Source: Flagellimonas chongwuensis
GTDB taxonomy: Bacteria; Bacteroidota; Bacteroidia; Flavobacteriales; Flavobacteriaceae
Assembly: GCF_013376415.1 (NCBI RefSeq)
Contig: NZ_WYET01000004.1
Coordinates: forward strand, 1,084,761-1,148,760
Reading direction: 5' to 3'
DNA length: 64,000 nt
Part shown: positions 11,935 through 20,445 of the stretch, in pieces
Layout: every line of letters starts with the position of its first letter
Numbering within the stretch: position 1 is the first letter of the stretch
Translations under genes and position numbers: made by a program
Notes under the pieces: generated by a model
Databases searched by the model: none
Seen by the model: only the letters and a program-made list of their open reading frames with translations
Told to the model about the DNA's origin: nothing

Positions 11935-13623
11935 ATGAAATCCAACATTGTTTTATGGTTAGCATGTATATTGTATACAGTTGTAAATGCCCAAAATACA
12001 AGCCATGACAGTATTATCTCAGCATTGGACAAGGCTATTGAACTACGTACCAAATATGCAAAACAGAAGCACGCCCAACTTGACAGTCTAAAACAAATTG
12101 CGCTCAAAAAAGAGTTAAGCTCCAGTACAAAGGATATTCACAGGGCCTACATCCATTTATACGAAGGATATAGAGCATTTAGGTATGATTCTGCCTATTA
12201 TTACTTGGAAAAGGCAAAGGGACTTGCTCAAAAAATAAAGGATAGCTCCTTAATAGCGGAAACAAAGATAGACGAGGGCTTTATCCTAATATCGGCGGGC
12301 TTATTTACAGAGGCTCTTGACACACTGAACAGTATCAATACAAAACATCTTGACCCTACCAATAAATATGACTTTTATTACAATATGGCACGGGTCTATT
12401 TTGATCTGACCGATTACAATGATGATGAAAGGTTTAGAATAAATTATATTCGAAAAGGTATAGCCCTCCTTAATAAAGCACTTGAAAATGCACCGGAGAA
12501 CAGTGATAATTTTTTAAAGGCCGAAGGACTCAAAGAATTAAAACAACAAAATTGGGATAGGGCAAGGCGTATTTATCTGGAGTTATTGGATCGCGAACTT
12601 TCACCAGATATGTATGGTGTAGCCACTTCCAGCCTTAGTTTTGTTTACAGTCAATTGAATAGGCCGCATAAAGCCCTTGATTATCTTGCCATGGCAGCTA
12701 TTTCGGACATAGAGCACTCCATCCAAGAAAATACCGCTTTGAGAAATCTGGCCATCCAGTTGTATGACAACGGAGAACTGAACAAAGCAAACCAATATGT
12801 AAGGATTGCCTTTAAGGATGCGGAGCTTTATAATGCAAGGCATAGAAGAAACCAAATATCGGCCATCCTGCCCATTATAGAGAGTGCCCAATTGTACAAA
12901 CTTGAGCAAAAAAACAAAAGTCTCAAAAACACCGTGGTTCTACTGACCCTCCTTTCCATTGTCATTCTCGTCTCGCTTGCCATCATTTTTAAGCAGCTCA
13001 AAGATAAAAAGGAGGTTAGAAAAGCAATTTCCAAGAACAACGAAAGGCTCCAACAAATGAATTTAAGCCTAATGGAGTCTGATGCTATAAAACAGGACTA
13101 CATCACGTATTTTTTGAAAGCGACCTCACAATTGATCAATAAAATGGTGGCCCTTCAAAAAAACACTATTTTAAAAGTTAGGACAAAAAAAACAGAAGAG
13201 ATTCTTGATGTAATGCAACGGTACAGTGCCAAAAAAGAAAGAAATGAACTTTTTCATCAATTTGACGAAGTATTCCTGCAGTTGTTTCCCTCGTTTATTG
13301 AAAGTATTAATCGGTTATTTCCTGAAAACGAAAAAGTCTTTGTAAAAAAAGGGGATCTGCTCAGTACTGAGCTACGAATTTATGCCCTATATCGGTTAGG
13401 TATCCAGGATAATGCACAAGTCGCCGAGTTTTTGGATGTGTCGATAAATACTGTTTATTCCTATAAGACCCGATTAAAAAGCAAATCAAGGTTTCGAAAT
13501 GTCTTTGAAAGTAAGGTTATGGACATAAAAAGGCTTGACAGCAAAAACTTGGCAGGGGATAAGAAAGAAGGTGGCACAGATGATATCAATACACATATCG
13601 ATGGTGAATCCCATATATCTTAG
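11935..13623 (+). CDS. susR: SusR-type membrane regulator (TPR, TM, DUF6377/HTH)
   Basis: Transcriptional activator of the SusR type, 562 aa. A signal/anchor segment (about 3-20) is followed by a periplasmic TPR-like helical sensor domain (about 30-325), one strong transmembrane helix (about 329-352, VLLTLLSIVILVSLAIIF), a cytoplasmic coiled stretch and a C-terminal helix-turn-helix (about 482-522, ELRIYALYRLGIQDNAQVAE.. then a LuxR-like SINTVYSYKTRLKSKSR). This arrangement is that of Bacteroides SusR, which senses maltose or longer maltooligosaccharides. It is divergent from susC and should activate it. The last roughly 25 residues are polar and probably disordered. Confidence 0.9.
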   Translation: MKSNIVLWLACILYTVVNAQNTSHDSIISALDKAIELRTKYAKQKHAQLDSLKQIALKKELSSSTKDIHRAYIHLYEGYRAFRYDSAYYYLEKAKGLAQKIKDSSLIAETKIDEGFILISAGLFTEALDTLNSINTKHLDPTNKYDFYYNMARVYFDLTDYNDDERFRINYIRKGIALLNKALENAPENSDNFLKAEGLKELKQQNWDRARRIYLELLDRELSPDMYGVATSSLSFVYSQLNRPHKALDYLAMAAISDIEHSIQENTALRNLAIQLYDNGELNKANQYVRIAFKDAELYNARHRRNQISAILPIIESAQLYKLEQKNKSLKNTVVLLTLLSIVILVSLAIIFKQLKDKKEVRKAISKNNERLQQMNLSLMESDAIKQDYITYFLKATSQLINKMVALQKNTILKVRTKKTEEILDVMQRYSAKKERNELFHQFDEVFLQLFPSFIESINRLFPENEKVFVKKGDLLSTELRIYALYRLGIQDNAQVAEFLDVSINTVYSYKTRLKSKSRFRNVFESKVMDIKRLDSKNLAGDKKEGGTDDINTHIDGESHIS

Positions 13624-14327
13624 GTGTTGATTCCATGATGCCCCCATATAGAGGTTCGCTTGGAAAAAAGTTTGGTTTTGTTAAGCACTTGGCACAAAAT
13701 TGAATATCTTGATTTTTCCTATCCTTATAGGGATTATGGGATGACTGACACACAATGCAGTAATGGCTCGGCTCTTTGATGTAACGATGACAGGTTGCCG
13801 TACAACCTATTTTGGAGATTTGCATCACCTCTGCCCTATCGGGTATAAAATTAGGGGCGAAAATAAAAGCTGCTCCAAAAATATAACGGGGTCATATAAA
13901 GACCTGACATGACTTGGATTCAAGCGACCGTCCTTGGCAAACTGTCCAAAGACCCGTTCAGATGCGAAATGTAATTGATATCCTCCAGCAGTTCCATTTT
14001 AAACTCCCTGAGGCCCTTTTTGGTAATAGTAGTCGCTTCCATAGTTTTTGAGTTTTAAAAAAAAGAGCCCTCGTATTGGATTCATGCAATTTGATGGCCC
14101 TTCCATTGATTTGACTGTAACTGCCAAAACAAAAAAAGGTTTTTGGAAAAACTTCCCAAGTTGGTACCAACGTGGGTAAAAATCTAGGACTATTCCATCA
14201 GTGGTTTTTATCACCTCAACATTGTTTACCAAACATTGAATTCAAAGATGCCGGGGATGATTTGTACAACATAGGGTTAAGGAGGTCGACAAAGACCATC
14301 CAATAGATGTAAAATAATGATAAAAAA
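13624..14327. other. 700-bp spacer with unassigned coding remnants
   Basis: No intact gene is seen between the SusR-type and AraC-type genes. The minus strand holds short overlapping frames that look protein-like but are broken: a 40-residue piece ending at 13923 with KKGLREFKMELLEDINYI, a piece with ERVFGQFAKDGRLNPSHVRS (about 13955-13890), and a Cys-rich piece (13640-13825) with CxxxCH, HYCIVC and FCAKC spacing that resembles a zinc-binding finger. Together they suggest one or two decayed genes. I cannot name the family. Confidence 0.35.
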
Positions 14328-15170
14328 CTAAAGCCCCCTTCCTATATATTCAGATGGCGAACATCCCAAATGTTTTTTAAAAATCCTATCAAAATAGGAA
14401 AGACTGTTAAACCCAGACTCAAAGCATGCCAAGGATATTGAATTTTTTTTGCTTTTATCCCTTAGAAGTCTACAGGCATAATTTATCCGCACATTATTTA
14501 TGTAATCGACAAAGGTTTTGTTTGTCTTTTGCTTAAAGTATCTACAAAATGAGGATTTGTTCATGCCTACCATATCAGCAACTGTCTCCAAATCGATCAC
14601 TTCTTTAAAATGCATCATTATATATTCTAGAACCTTATTTAAACGATTGTCATGAACTATGAAATTTTCTGTCCAATTCGCACTTCCCAGCTTTGAAAAG
14701 TTTTTATTCTGAGAAAGCCTAAAAAGAATCCGTAGCGCTTGTAGATTAGATTCCATATCATGCATATCAGCAAGTTCTTGAAATAAGGGCAGGAGTAATT
14801 TACTTTTTAACTTGTCTATCATTATTCCCCTTTCACATATGTCAATTATATATTTAAGAAAATCGAACTGATGGTTCGTCCCCAATTTGTCCAAATATAT
14901 AGGATTGAAGTGCAAGACTATTGACTTGGAAGTTGTGTCATGTTCAGTATCACTATCGAACATATGGGGAAGGTTCGATCCTAACAAAAAAATATTGTCC
15001 TGCTCAAAATGTCCAATAAAATCCCCTACATATAATGTTCCTTGTCCTTGTACAATATATACTAGTTCCAATTCAGGATGATAGTGCCACAGTTTTAGAA
15101 ACTCTTTGCCTTCAGTTGCGGAATATTGTATTTGGGATACAGCTGATTTATGTAGAAAATGAAGTTTCAT
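14328..15170 (-). CDS. AraC-family regulator of the fucose PUL
   Basis: AraC/XylS-type transcription factor, 280 aa. The N-terminal cupin sensor domain (about 1-150) has WHYHPELELVYIVQGQGTLYVGD, the usual sugar-binding half. The C-terminal double helix-turn-helix (about 177-280) includes ETVADMVGMNKSSFCRYFKQ and ISLACFESGFNSLSYFDRIF followed by the family-typical KKHLGCSPSEY. It is transcribed divergently from the SusC/SusD-fucose gene train, so it probably controls that operon with L-fucose or a derivative as inducer (inference). A small inverted repeat, TTGTTA-T-TAACAA at 15185-15197, lies just before its start and could be an autoregulatory site. Confidence 0.92.
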   Translation of the reverse strand: MKLHFLHKSAVSQIQYSATEGKEFLKLWHYHPELELVYIVQGQGTLYVGDFIGHFEQDNIFLLGSNLPHMFDSDTEHDTTSKSIVLHFNPIYLDKLGTNHQFDFLKYIIDICERGIMIDKLKSKLLLPLFQELADMHDMESNLQALRILFRLSQNKNFSKLGSANWTENFIVHDNRLNKVLEYIMMHFKEVIDLETVADMVGMNKSSFCRYFKQKTNKTFVDYINNVRINYACRLLRDKSKKNSISLACFESGFNSLSYFDRIFKKHLGCSPSEYIGRGL

Positions 15171-15568
15171 TATATAGTTCTAACTTGTTATTAACAATCT
15201 GTTCTTATAATCACCATGATATTGTTGTACTCTATTTAAACATCACTCTCAAGTATTAATTGTATGGAAGAAGTCCATTCCCAGCAACATCGATTGCAGG
15301 CTAAAGTACCCAATCCTATAAAACAAAAATATGCATGTCATCTGCTCTATGACACATTAGCCATTTCTCCTTTAAGAATAGAAATCTGAGCGACTTGATT
15401 ACTTGGCCAATTTCAAATATTAACAATGTAATAGATAATTCAACCAAATAATTATAGAAAACTAAAAACTTCATCCAAAAATTTGATTAATAATCATATT
15501 TAGGAAAAATATTACATCAACAACAAAGAAGATGCAAATATCGTACAACCTCTTGCAAACATAGTTCA

Positions 15569-15598
15569 TTTGCTCGGCTTTATTTAACAATAAATTTG
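15569..15598 (+). promoter_or_regulatory. Bacteroidota-type promoter of the fucose PUL
   Basis: TTTG at 15569-15572 and TAAATTTG at 15591-15598 match the -33 (TTTG) and -7 (TAnnTTTG) elements of the Bacteroidota primary sigma factor, with an 18-bp gap (usual about 19-21). It lies 54 bp upstream of the SusC start. The remainder of the 15171-15651 spacer is AT-rich and is the likely place for AraC-type binding; nothing else recognisable was seen there. Confidence 0.55.
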
Positions 15599-15651
15599 GT
15601 GTTAAGAAATAGTTATAAAAGTTTTAATTCGATTATAAACACCAAAAACAG

Positions 15652-18600
15652 ATGAAAAAATTATTACTGGCATTCACAATTTTTCTTTTCTTTTCGGCAT
15701 TTGCACTAGCCCAGCTCAGTGTTACCGGTTCGGTAAAAGATTCCAATGGTCAACCACTTCCTGGTGCATCTGTTATCGTGAAGGGAACCACCAATGGTAC
15801 ACAAACTGATTTTGACGGAAACTTTTCAATCAATATTGAAAATGATTCTGACATTTTAGTGTTTTCCTATGTTGGGTTTACAACACAAGAGATGACTGTG
15901 GGAAATCAGGAGACCATTGATGTAACTTTGGAGGAAGACACAGCTTTGCTCGATGAGGTCGTGGTTGTGGGATACGGTACACAGGAAAGGAGAAAAGTAA
16001 CGGGAGCCATTGAAACTGTTCAAGGCGACGCAGTAGTCGAAACCCCCGTCCTCACTGCCGACAATGCCTTGGCTGGACGTGTAGCCGGACTTACAGTAAA
16101 CCAAGTGAACGCCGAGCCGGGAAGGGATAACGCCCGATTGCTCATAAGGGGGGTGGGAACCACTGGTAACAATGATCCATTGATAGTAATAGATGGTGTT
16201 GCCAATAGAGGTGGGTTCTCAAGGATAGACCCTAATGATATTGAGAGTATTTCCGTATTAAAGGATGCATCGGCAGCAATTTATGGTGCACAAGCGGCGA
16301 ATGGTGTCATTTTGGTGACCACAAAAAGAGGTAAAGAGGGCAAACCTACCATTAGCTACTCCTATAATAGGGCCTTTGTCAGCCCAACAAGGGAGATTGA
16401 GTTGGCAGATGCTGAACTGTATGCCAGAAGCGTGAACACCCTCGCTTCCCAACAGGGACAACCCGAGGTATATTCAGCAGAACAGATACAGGCCTTTGCA
16501 AATGGTTCTACTCCTTCAACAAATTGGGTAAATGAAGTATACAAATCCTTTTCGGATCAGCAAAGACATAGTTTAAGTGTTCGCGGTGGTGCTGAAAAAA
16601 CAAAATATTTCGCATCTCTTGGTATGGCACAGCAAGATGGGCTTTTCAAGGGCAATGACGATACAGGTTTCAAACAATATAATGTCAGGGCCAACTTGGA
16701 TACCGAAGTTGCCAAAAACTTAAATCTTAGGCTGGACTTGGCTGGCAGGAACGAAAGAAGGGACTTCCTCCAATACCAAGACGCCACACTATATGGGAAT
16801 ACGGTAAGGGCAGCACCCGACATACCAGCTACCATCCAAGGACTGCCCGCCAGAGGTAGGGAGGCCCAAAACCCATTGGCGATTGCCCAAGGCCCTGGTT
16901 ATCTCAGGAACAATGGATACATATTCAATAGTTTGATAAATCTTGATTACCATGTTCCCTTTATCCAAGGGTTGACCATCGGCGGATGGATGGCCGCGGA
17001 CTACTCCACTACCCAAGAAAGACATTTTTTCCAACCTTTTACCTTTTATGAGGATGCCAATAGTGATGGTACGGTTGAGGCGGTTCAGGGCGGTCCATCT
17101 TTCAACAACAATTATCTAAGAGTCACGGATAACGACGGGCTTTCCTTGACATACAATGCCAATATAGATTACAACAGAACATTTGATGAACACACCATAG
17201 GAGTGTTTATGGCCTATGAGCAAAACAAAACTACCAGTGATGTCACCCAAGCTCAGAGAAATGGGTTTGAGACCTCTCAAATAGATCAGTTATTTGCAGG
17301 TAGTGGTGATGCTTCATTGCAATCCAATACAGGATATGCAACAGAATTGACCAGACAAAACTATTTTGGTAGGGTTTCCTATGATTACGCTTCAAAATAT
17401 CTTGTAAAATTCGTTTTCAGGTATGATGGTTCCTCCATTTTCCCTGAGGGAAATCGTTTCGGTTTCTTCCCGGGCGTAGAAGCTGCTTGGCGAATATCTC
17501 AAGAAGGCTTTTTTGCCGATAACATTAAATTCATCAACGAACTCAAGCTTCGTGGATCTTATGGAGAGCTTGGTAATGATCGGGTCGATCCATTTCAATA
17601 CCTGAACCTTTTCCAAGTATTTTCCGGAAACAGGGAAGGCTATGTTTTTGGGGGGCAGGACGTAAACATCATTGGCCCAAGTGTAGTTGCAAACCCAAAT
17701 ATTACTTGGGAAACATTGGAAACCACCAACGTTGGTCTGGATTTGGGCATGTTCAATAACTCATTGACCTTCAGTGCCGATGTATTCAAACAACTGAGGG
17801 CGGACATACTGGGTCCCCGTAACGTTTCGGTACCCAACTATACCGGTTTAGATCTACCCGATGAAAACATAAGGGAGGTTGAGAACAAAGGATTTGAGCT
17901 TCAGGCAAGGTACAATAAGAGCTTCAATGATTTTAACTTCTATGTAGGTGCCAACTATAATTATGCCAAGAGCAATGTACTCTTCATAGATGAAGAAGGT
18001 ATTTACCCAGAGGAATACCAAAAGGCCGAAGGACATGTGGTTGGCTCCACATTGGCCTATGACTATTTAGGGTTTTATAGAACCGAGGCCGATTTGGAAA
18101 CATACCCTTCCTTGAGTGACAACCCTAGAATAGGCGACCCTTACTACAGGGATGTGAACAATGATGGGATCATCAACAGTGACGATAGGATCCGTATCGA
18201 TTCCAACACCATACCCAATGGTGGTTTTGGTGTGGTGCCCCAAGTGCAGTATGGCTTCCAAATAGGAGGTGATTATAAAGGAATTGAATTGAATGCCGCC
18301 TTCGCAGGTCAGGCCAAGGCCAAACAATATTTACGCTATTCCTTTTCCAATGGCAACAACGGATACCGCTATTTCTTGGAGAATGCTTTTGACCCGGTCT
18401 TCAACCCGGATGGCACACTCCCCGCATTCAACAGGGGCAACAACACACAAGAACTTAGCACCCTATGGCTTAGGGATGTATCCTTCCTCAGGTTACAGTC
18501 TATAGAGCTTGCTTACAGTCTGCCAACCGATATAATATCGACCATGGGCCTATCCAATTTGCGATTTTCAATAAGTGCTTTTAACTTGATTACTTGGGAC

Positions 18601-18705
18601 AAGCTTAAAAAAGATGGTCTTAGCGACCCTGCGTCACTGAACATAGAAGGCTGGGAATACCCCTTTACCAAGAGTATCAATTTCGGAATCAGTTTAAATT
18701 TTTAA
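15652..18705 (+). CDS. SusC/RagA TonB-dependent receptor (fucose PUL)
   Basis: Outer-membrane glycan importer, 1017 aa. Signal peptide 1-20 (FFSAFALAQ), carboxypeptidase-D-like domain (about 22-105, VTGSVKDSNGQPLPGASVIVKG), TonB-box/plug start (LDEVVVVGYGTQERRKVTGA), plug motif LIRGVGTTGNNDPLIVIDG, and a beta-barrel ending SINFGISLNF. It is the first gene of a long plus-strand train, 10 bp before its SusD partner, and is divergent from the AraC-type gene. The substrate is inferred from the fucosidases and fucose catabolic genes downstream. Confidence 0.95.
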   Translation: MKKLLLAFTIFLFFSAFALAQLSVTGSVKDSNGQPLPGASVIVKGTTNGTQTDFDGNFSINIENDSDILVFSYVGFTTQEMTVGNQETIDVTLEEDTALLDEVVVVGYGTQERRKVTGAIETVQGDAVVETPVLTADNALAGRVAGLTVNQVNAEPGRDNARLLIRGVGTTGNNDPLIVIDGVANRGGFSRIDPNDIESISVLKDASAAIYGAQAANGVILVTTKRGKEGKPTISYSYNRAFVSPTREIELADAELYARSVNTLASQQGQPEVYSAEQIQAFANGSTPSTNWVNEVYKSFSDQQRHSLSVRGGAEKTKYFASLGMAQQDGLFKGNDDTGFKQYNVRANLDTEVAKNLNLRLDLAGRNERRDFLQYQDATLYGNTVRAAPDIPATIQGLPARGREAQNPLAIAQGPGYLRNNGYIFNSLINLDYHVPFIQGLTIGGWMAADYSTTQERHFFQPFTFYEDANSDGTVEAVQGGPSFNNNYLRVTDNDGLSLTYNANIDYNRTFDEHTIGVFMAYEQNKTTSDVTQAQRNGFETSQIDQLFAGSGDASLQSNTGYATELTRQNYFGRVSYDYASKYLVKFVFRYDGSSIFPEGNRFGFFPGVEAAWRISQEGFFADNIKFINELKLRGSYGELGNDRVDPFQYLNLFQVFSGNREGYVFGGQDVNIIGPSVVANPNITWETLETTNVGLDLGMFNNSLTFSADVFKQLRADILGPRNVSVPNYTGLDLPDENIREVENKGFELQARYNKSFNDFNFYVGANYNYAKSNVLFIDEEGIYPEEYQKAEGHVVGSTLAYDYLGFYRTEADLETYPSLSDNPRIGDPYYRDVNNDGIINSDDRIRIDSNTIPNGGFGVVPQVQYGFQIGGDYKGIELNAAFAGQAKAKQYLRYSFSNGNNGYRYFLENAFDPVFNPDGTLPAFNRGNNTQELSTLWLRDVSFLRLQSIELAYSLPTDIISTMGLSNLRFSISAFNLITWDKLKKDGLSDPASLNIEGWEYPFTKSINFGISLNF

Positions 18706-18714
18706 AAAAACAAA

Positions 18715-20385
18715 ATGAAAAGAAGAACATATTATTTATTCAAATTGAAGGGATTGGCACCCCTTATATTGATTTTCCTACTAACAGGATGTTCTGAAGA
18801 TATCCTTGATGTAAAACCTTTGAACGGCTATAGTGAACTTGATGTCTTCGAGGATGCCGCGTTACTTCAAAACTATGTGAACGGCAGTTACAGGGCATTA
18901 AGAACCCCTCTTAGGGATGAGAACACATTCACCGATGGTTTGACAGACAACGCCTACAATCAGCACGGAAGTGCAGAAGGCCAGATAAGAAGGTATACGC
19001 GAGGTGAAGTCGATAGGGAAAATGGAGAGGAGATCACCTTTGGTCTTTGGTCACATTGTTATTCCTATATCCGTAACGCGAACCTCTTTTTTGAAAAAAT
19101 TGAAGGCTCTTCCATACCCGCGGAGGAATTGGACATAATGGAGGGAGAAATGAGGTTTTTACGCGCCTATAATTATTTTGAACTGTTCAAGTATTATGGT
19201 GGCGTCCCGCTTATATCCGAAACCTTTGAGCTGGGACAAGAATCCTATGAAGTAACAAGGGGAACCATAGATGAAACAGTGGATTTTATCCTGAACGATA
19301 TTGATTTGGCAATTTCCCTGCTCCCTTCTAAAAGCGAATTGCCCGCAGGCAAGGCATCCATGGAAGCTGCCATGGCCTTGAAGGGAAGATTGTTGCTCTA
19401 TGCGGCGAGCCCACTATACAATGCAAATGGTGATCAAGAAAAATGGGAAGTTGCACGGGATGCGAATAAAGCAGTAATGGACCTTACCTCTGTGACATTA
19501 GCTGATTTTGGAAATTGGGAATCCATGTTCTTGGGAAATACAGACGAAGAAGTCATCTTTAGACGTCAATACACACCAAAGAACGATCAAGGCTGGGGCG
19601 TAAATACATGGCTTTTTCCCAATGGAAAATCAGGTTGGTCCAATACCACGCCCACACAGGACCTGGTAGATAGCTTTGAACTTGTTTCGGGGGAACTGCC
19701 ATCGGAATCCGCAACGTATGATCCCCAAGACCCTTATGTGGACAGAGACCCGAGATTCTATGAAACCATCGTGTACAATACCGCACCGTTTCAGGATGCC
19801 ACCTATGACCCCTATGTTGACAAGGACGACCCTTCCAACTCAGAATTGGCCGGAATCGACTCTCGAGTGTCTCCTGCCAGTCCACACAATGCCTCTAGAA
19901 CCGGCTATACATTTAAAAAGTGGGCCAATGACAATTTAGCTTGGGATGCCGGAAACACTGGACCATACATATTTTACCGTAAGACCGAAGCCTATCTGAA
20001 CTATGCCGAGGCCCAAATCGAGCTTAATAATGAATCGGAGGCTCGAAATGCCATCAATGCAATTAGAAATCGGGCAGGCATGCCGGATATTTCAACATCG
20101 GGTCAAGCCTTATTGGAGGATTATCGTAATGAACGTAGGGTCGAATTTGTACTTGAGGACCATCGTTTTTTTGATATCAGACGCTGGATGATCGGTCCGG
20201 AGACCATGGGCTCCCCTAAGATGGGAGTTGATGTCCTGAAGACAGGTGATGCCACATTTGAATATGATTATGACCTAACAGCTGATTCCAATATTTTTTG
20301 GGATGATAAGATGTATATGCTTCCGATACCTTTCAGTGAGATTCAACGAAGCAATAACTCTCTAGATCAAAACCCTGGGTATTAA
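18715..20385 (+). CDS. SusD/RagB-family lipoprotein (fucose PUL)
   Basis: SusD-type surface glycan-binding lid, 556 aa. Lipobox FLLTGC (Cys about 24). The N-terminal domain carries MEGEMRFLRAYNYFELFKYYGGVPL, and the RagB/SusD C-terminal part carries TEAYLNYAEAQIELNNESEARNAIN-type sequence and the NERRVEFVLEDHRFFDIRRW hallmark, ending LDQNPGY. It pairs with the SusC 10 bp upstream. A strong palindrome follows the gene, perhaps setting a higher SusC/D level than the downstream genes. Confidence 0.95.
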   Translation: MKRRTYYLFKLKGLAPLILIFLLTGCSEDILDVKPLNGYSELDVFEDAALLQNYVNGSYRALRTPLRDENTFTDGLTDNAYNQHGSAEGQIRRYTRGEVDRENGEEITFGLWSHCYSYIRNANLFFEKIEGSSIPAEELDIMEGEMRFLRAYNYFELFKYYGGVPLISETFELGQESYEVTRGTIDETVDFILNDIDLAISLLPSKSELPAGKASMEAAMALKGRLLLYAASPLYNANGDQEKWEVARDANKAVMDLTSVTLADFGNWESMFLGNTDEEVIFRRQYTPKNDQGWGVNTWLFPNGKSGWSNTTPTQDLVDSFELVSGELPSESATYDPQDPYVDRDPRFYETIVYNTAPFQDATYDPYVDKDDPSNSELAGIDSRVSPASPHNASRTGYTFKKWANDNLAWDAGNTGPYIFYRKTEAYLNYAEAQIELNNESEARNAINAIRNRAGMPDISTSGQALLEDYRNERRVEFVLEDHRFFDIRRWMIGPETMGSPKMGVDVLKTGDATFEYDYDLTADSNIFWDDKMYMLPIPFSEIQRSNNSLDQNPGY

Positions 20386-20407
20386 AGTAACTAATGTTGA
20401 GAATACA

Positions 20408-20429
20408 AATGGGGCCCATGGGCCCCATT
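20408..20429. repeat. 22-bp GC-rich perfect palindrome after susD
   Basis: Two 11-base arms (AATGGGGCCCA / TGGGCCCCATT) meet at 20418/20419 with no loop. It lies in the 60-bp gap between susD and the FG-GAP lipoprotein gene. No U-tract follows on either strand, so an mRNA-stabilising or attenuating hairpin is more likely than a full terminator. The GC content is striking in an AT-rich spacer. Confidence 0.6.
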
Positions 20430-20445
20430 GTGATTAAATTGGTAT

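Noticed and set aside
13586..13828. Cys-rich 80-residue minus-strand frame as an independent zinc-finger gene
   Set aside because: It overlaps the end of the SusR-type gene, lacks an evident ribosome-binding site, and adjoining pieces in other frames suggest decay. I kept it only as part of a remnant region.
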